Positions 5,909-8,284 of a DNA stretch of 8,284 bases are shown piece by piece. Position numbers and translations under genes: made by a program. Under the pieces are notes generated by a model. It was not told the origin of the DNA and searched no databases. It saw only the letters and a program-made list of their open reading frames with translations. Every line of letters starts with the position of its first letter. Position 1 is the first letter of the stretch. Origin of the DNA: Lachnospiraceae bacterium (GTDB lineage: Bacteria; Bacillota; Clostridia; Lachnospirales; Lachnospiraceae); contig JAJBTR010000318.1 of NCBI GenBank assembly GCA_020860745.1, positions 1-8,284 of the forward strand, read 5' to 3'.

Positions 5909-7049
5909 AGATTTTCCCCTCCACTTCTTCCTTCTCCTGAAACTGATATAAAGCGCGAAGTTCTATTTTCCCATCATGGATACCGTCAATCTCCGAAACC
6001 TCCAGGACTTTTCTGTTCTTATCTCTCAGCCGGCCCAGATGAACCAGAATATCAATTCCGGAAGCAATCTGCCTGCGGATTGCTTCCATCGGAAGATCCA
6101 TAGCCATGAGGACCATCGTCTCCATCCGGGACAGCATATCCTCACTGCTGTTGGCATGGCCGGTAGATAACGACCCGTCATGTCCGGTATTCAGGCTCTG
6201 CAGCATATCCAGAGCCTCCCCTCCCCGAATCTCACCGACAATGATCCGATCCGGCCGCATCCGCAGGGCCGTCCGGATCAGATCCCGGATACTGATCTCC
6301 CGGGATCCGTTGCCGTTGCTGCTTCTCGCCTCAAGTCTTACCAGATTTGAGACAGATCTCAGCTGCAGCTCTGCGGAATCTTCGATGGTCACCACTCGCT
6401 GCCCGGACGGAATATACGCCGAGAGAGCGTTCAGAAATGTAGTTTTACCGGAACCGGTGCCGCCCGACACAAAAATGTTGTATCCTCCTTTTACCAGCAG
6501 GATCAGAAATTCCGCCACCTCTTCAGACAAAGAGCCCAGTCTGATCAGACGTTCCAGTGTCATGGGATCCTTTGAAAACTTGCGGATAGATACCACAGAC
6601 CCGTCAACAGACACCGGGGACAGCACCACGTTGACCCTGGAGCCATCGGCCAGCCTGGCATCCACAATAGGCTGTGCCTCATTGACCGTGCGGTTCACAC
6701 TCCCGACAATCTGCTGGATCACATCCTCCAGCTTCCCGGGAGTCAGGCTGCCGCCCTCCCACGGATAAAGCTGCCCGTCTTTTTCATAAAAAATATGGTA
6801 AGGGCCGTTAATCATGATTTCCGTGATCGCATCGTCATCCAGCAGATCCTGAATCACATCCAGTTTGCGAAAGGAATTAAAAATATGTCTCTGGTAATCC
6901 GCCCACTCTTCCAGGGAAAGCAGGTGACTTTTGCTATACCGGCTGATCCCCCGCGCGATCTGACTTAACAACTCCTCATCCGATATCTCCCTGGTCATGT
7001 CCATCTCATCCAGCAGAAGCTCCCGTATTTCCTGCCATTGTTCCCCCAT
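5811..7049 (-). CDS. tadA: TadA/CpaF pilus assembly motor ATPase
   Basis: 412 residues, the usual size for the family. This is the cytoplasmic hexameric secretion ATPase that powers Flp pilus assembly. All key motifs are present: an N-terminal domain with ITEIMING (75-82) typical of CpaF; Walker A GGTGSGKT (196-203); the aspartate box TIEDSAEL (221-228); an arginine-rich stretch with RDLIRTALRMRPDR (255-268); Walker B region IIVGEIRGGEA (269-279); and the histidine box GHDGSLSTGHANS (289-301). Nothing looks damaged. The ATG at 7049 has AGGAG 11 bases upstream, a slightly long spacing. The gene follows the tadZ-like gene by 42 bases, and its last 98 bases overlap the tadB frame, so the two are probably translationally linked. 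A perfect 11-bp hairpin falls on codons for the last residues (see 5819-5847). Identification is secure; the choice of tadA over other T2SS/T4SS ATPases rests on CpaF-like motifs and on tadB/tadC following directly. Confidence 0.95.
   Translation of the reverse strand: MGEQWQEIRELLLDEMDMTREISDEELLSQIARGISRYSKSHLLSLEEWADYQRHIFNSFRKLDVIQDLLDDDAITEIMINGPYHIFYEKDGQLYPWEGGSLTPGKLEDVIQQIVGSVNRTVNEAQPIVDARLADGSRVNVVLSPVSVDGSVVSIRKFSKDPMTLERLIRLGSLSEEVAEFLILLVKGGYNIFVSGGTGSGKTTFLNALSAYIPSGQRVVTIEDSAELQLRSVSNLVRLEARSSNGNGSREISIRDLIRTALRMRPDRIIVGEIRGGEALDMLQSLNTGHDGSLSTGHANSSEDMLSRMETMVLMAMDLPMEAIRRQIASGIDILVHLGRLRDKNRKVLEVSEIDGIHDGKIELRALYQFQEKEEVEGKIYGLWEKKENLQHIGKLQAEGLAEEYQKFLRRQ
5819..5847 (-). 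other. Perfect 11-bp inverted repeat at the tadA/tadB junction
   Basis: The minus strand reads GGCGGAGGAAT, a 7-base loop ATCAGAA, then ATTCCTCCGCC, a perfect 11-bp GC-rich stem. It codes the TadA tail (AEEYQKFLRR), ends 5 bases before the TAA of tadA, and lies inside the frame of tadB. It is followed by GGCAGTAAAAAAA on the minus strand and by no T run on either strand, so it is not an intrinsic terminator. One arm contains GGAGG, so a folded mRNA would hide a Shine-Dalgarno-like element. A role in translation coupling or mRNA processing is inference. Confidence 0.6.
5916..5922 (-). promoter_or_regulatory. Ribosome binding site deciding the tadB start
   Basis: GGAGGGG on the minus strand, 7 bases before the ATG at 5908 and inside the tadA coding sequence. 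It is the best Shine-Dalgarno match near the tadA/tadB junction and is the main reason for choosing a tadB start that overlaps tadA by 98 bases. Confidence 0.55.
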
Positions 7050-7091
7050 ACTTCACCAATCTCCTTCCTCTGCACCATCCTTAACCGACTT

Positions 7092-8075
7092 TCAATCTTG
7101 CGGTCCGCTTATTTCATCTCCTGCCAGATATTTACTTGCAATCTGTCCCAGTTCCCCCTCGGTCCATTCGTGAATCAGATGCTCTCCGCAGGCCTCCATC
7201 TGCACATCCGGCAGGACGATTCGTTCCACCGGAACCTGCAGTTCTCCCAGACACAGCCGGATAAATCTCTGCCACTCCTGCCTGCTGCATTCCGCCAGAC
7301 CGCCCCGCCCCGTCAGATGGAAAATCCGGAAAGCCCGATGAAAAACCCGCTCGATACCACAGCAGCTTGTCCCCAGCACAACCACCACATATCGATAGGA
7401 AGCGCTCCGTTCCGCAGCCTGAATCAGACGTGTGATATCCTCCTCCCGGATCTCATGTAATATCATCGGATTGACCGGCGGAAGCACATAATCCATTTCC
7501 GCCATCCTTCTCACGCTGGCGTCCAGCCCCGCCGCACCATTCTCCCTGAGCGCCATAAGCAAATCCGCCAGATCTGTCCCATCCTCCAGCAGAAATACCC
7601 GGTCCATCCCGCTGCACTCGGAAAAATTCAGGTACAGCACACCCGCCGTTTTTCCCAGAATCTGTGCACAGACTACGGAAAAAGCCATCAGCGAAGGTAT
7701 GGTCTGGTCTGTAGTAAACACCAGCCATTTCTGCTTTAACGCAACGCTTTTCGGCCTTATCCCCTCCATCTGCCGGTACAAAAACATAATTCCCTGGTAC
7801 AGCTTTTCACAGGACTGGTAGCGGAAGACACTTCCGTCCGTCTCATTCTCCTCCGCAAGAAGAATGCAGTGCAGATCATCCCCTTTCTCCCTGACCTCCG
7901 AGAGAAACTGCTCCGATCCGACCCAAACTGTGTTTTTCGCCGCATCCTCACAGGCTCGCGGATTGTCAACGATGCCGACTGTCACCTGCTCTCCCAGGCG
8001 TGAAGTCAGATACAACGCCAGTTTTCTCATATACGGCGGCTCCAGTCCGCCCAGCATCATAGTATGAATCTGCAT
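7092..8075 (-). CDS. tadZ: TadZ/CpaE-like pilus localisation protein with degenerate P-loop
   Basis: 327 residues. The layout fits TadZ/CpaE: an N-terminal receiver-like part (residues about 1-110, with VGIVDNP and CILLAEE strands) followed by a ParA/MinD-like part starting at KQKWLVF (115-121). In that family a deviant Walker A loop follows this strand; here the sequence is TTDQTIPSLM, with no glycine-rich loop and no lysine-threonine pair. Downstream strands match the fold: VLYLNFSECSGMDRV (146-160), DGTDLADLLMALRE, DYVLPPVNP (195-203) and YRYVVVVLG (228-236). The family places the Tad machine in the cell and recruits the motor ATPase; this copy is unlikely to bind ATP in the usual way. I chose the ATG at 8075 because GGGGGTGAG lies just upstream; a GTG at 8093 is possible. 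It overlaps the preceding peptidase gene by 19 bases and is followed after 42 bases by tadA. Family assignment rests on context and fold-like pattern rather than on catalytic motifs. Confidence 0.72.
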   Translation of the reverse strand: MQIHTMMLGGLEPPYMRKLALYLTSRLGEQVTVGIVDNPRACEDAAKNTVWVGSEQFLSEVREKGDDLHCILLAEENETDGSVFRYQSCEKLYQGIMFLYRQMEGIRPKSVALKQKWLVFTTDQTIPSLMAFSVVCAQILGKTAGVLYLNFSECSGMDRVFLLEDGTDLADLLMALRENGAAGLDASVRRMAEMDYVLPPVNPMILHEIREEDITRLIQAAERSASYRYVVVVLGTSCCGIERVFHRAFRIFHLTGRGGLAECSRQEWQRFIRLCLGELQVPVERIVLPDVQMEACGEHLIHEWTEGELGQIASKYLAGDEISGPQD

Positions 8076-8284
8076 GTGCTCACCCCCAGCCACATCACAT
8101 ATCCTCCGAAAATTGCCATTGAAAAATGAATCGTATGTCCTTTCTGTCCCCTTCCCGGGTACAGTTCAATCCTTCTCTGTAAAAAAATACTTTGAAAATA
8201 TCGAATACAACTTATCAGACTATCTTTGAATTGTCTGAGACTCAGCAATCTGCCGAGAGAGATTCCTGCAGCAAGCAGGAAAGA
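8057..8284 (-). CDS. tadV: TadV/CpaA-type prepilin peptidase, C-terminal part (gene runs off the window)
   Basis: The reading frame is open from the window edge at 8284 to a TGA at 8057-8059, giving 75 residues of a protein whose start lies outside. The visible part begins with a hydrophobic stretch (SFLLAAGISLGRLLSL), then a basic region with YPGRGQKG, then TIHFSMAIFGGYVMWLGV as a last membrane segment. The TIHFS-plus-hydrophobic ending is what I know from the C-terminus of A24 prepilin peptidases in clostridial Tad loci; the catalytic aspartates would lie upstream and cannot be seen. Its expected job is to cleave Flp prepilin and TadE-like pseudopilins at the inner face of the membrane. Its last 19 bases overlap the start of the tadZ-like gene, which suggests translational coupling. 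The first position inside the operon is also usual for this gene. A TTG at 8248 could mimic a start, but the frame continues upstream, so a truncated gene is the better reading. Confidence 0.7.
   Translation of the reverse strand, partial: SFLLAAGISLGRLLSLRQFKDSLISCIRYFQSIFLQRRIELYPGRGQKGHTIHFSMAIFGGYVMWLGVSTCRFIL

Noticed and set aside
6106..6768. 220-codon plus-strand frame opposite tadA
   Set aside because: It lies antisense to the conserved ATPase core and has no domain or ribosome site; the open frame follows from tadA codon use.

Overview
The window looks like chromosome of a Gram-positive anaerobe of the Clostridia, most likely the Lachnospiraceae. The basis is moderate G+C, GGAGG-type ribosome binding sites, densely overlapping genes, and a gene order and protein types (Flp1-type mini-pilin, DUF5702-like protein, TadE with Cys/His-rich tail, TadC with an extracytoplasmic N-terminus) that I associate with Tad pilus loci of that family. 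No database search was made, so the taxonomic call is inference.

Everything recognisable lies on the minus strand and reads from right to left as one compact operon for a tight-adherence (Tad/Flp, type IVb) pilus. In order of transcription: the C-terminal end of a TadV/CpaA prepilin peptidase (8057 to beyond 8284); a TadZ/CpaE-like localisation protein with a ruined P-loop (7092-8075); the TadA/CpaF motor ATPase (5811-7049); the platform proteins TadB (5066-5908) and TadC (3598-5052); a 40-codon candidate small ORF coupled to the tadC stop (3476-3598); a 55-residue Flp1-type pilin (3242-3409); a broken DUF5702/TadG-like pseudopilin gene (1711-3242); a TadE-like protein with two Cys/His modules (810-1682); a second, short A24 prepilin peptidase (340-774); and a second, small TadE-like pseudopilin (80-355). 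Gaps are tiny or negative except for about 190 bases between tadC and the pilin gene, most of which the candidate small ORF fills. No terminator, tRNA, rRNA, CRISPR array or mobile element was seen. Bases 1-79 hold no supportable start.

Working together: the prepilin peptidases would cleave the Flp pilin and the TadE/TadG-like pseudopilins, all of which carry a hydrophobic segment behind a short basic leader (S-F/I-T-V-E/F or I-G-T-V-E at the cleavage site). TadA would hydrolyse ATP to drive TadB/TadC, which assemble pilin subunits, and TadZ would place the machine in the cell.

The most notable points are the two lesions in the DUF5702-like gene (a T7 run that fits a perfect -1 slippery site, and an in-frame TAA), an acidic 11-residue triple repeat inside the extracytoplasmic part of TadC, a perfect 11-bp hairpin at the tadA end inside the tadA/tadB overlap, a TadZ without a P-loop, and two A24 peptidases in one locus. 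I see a known system with unusual local features, not a wholly new system.
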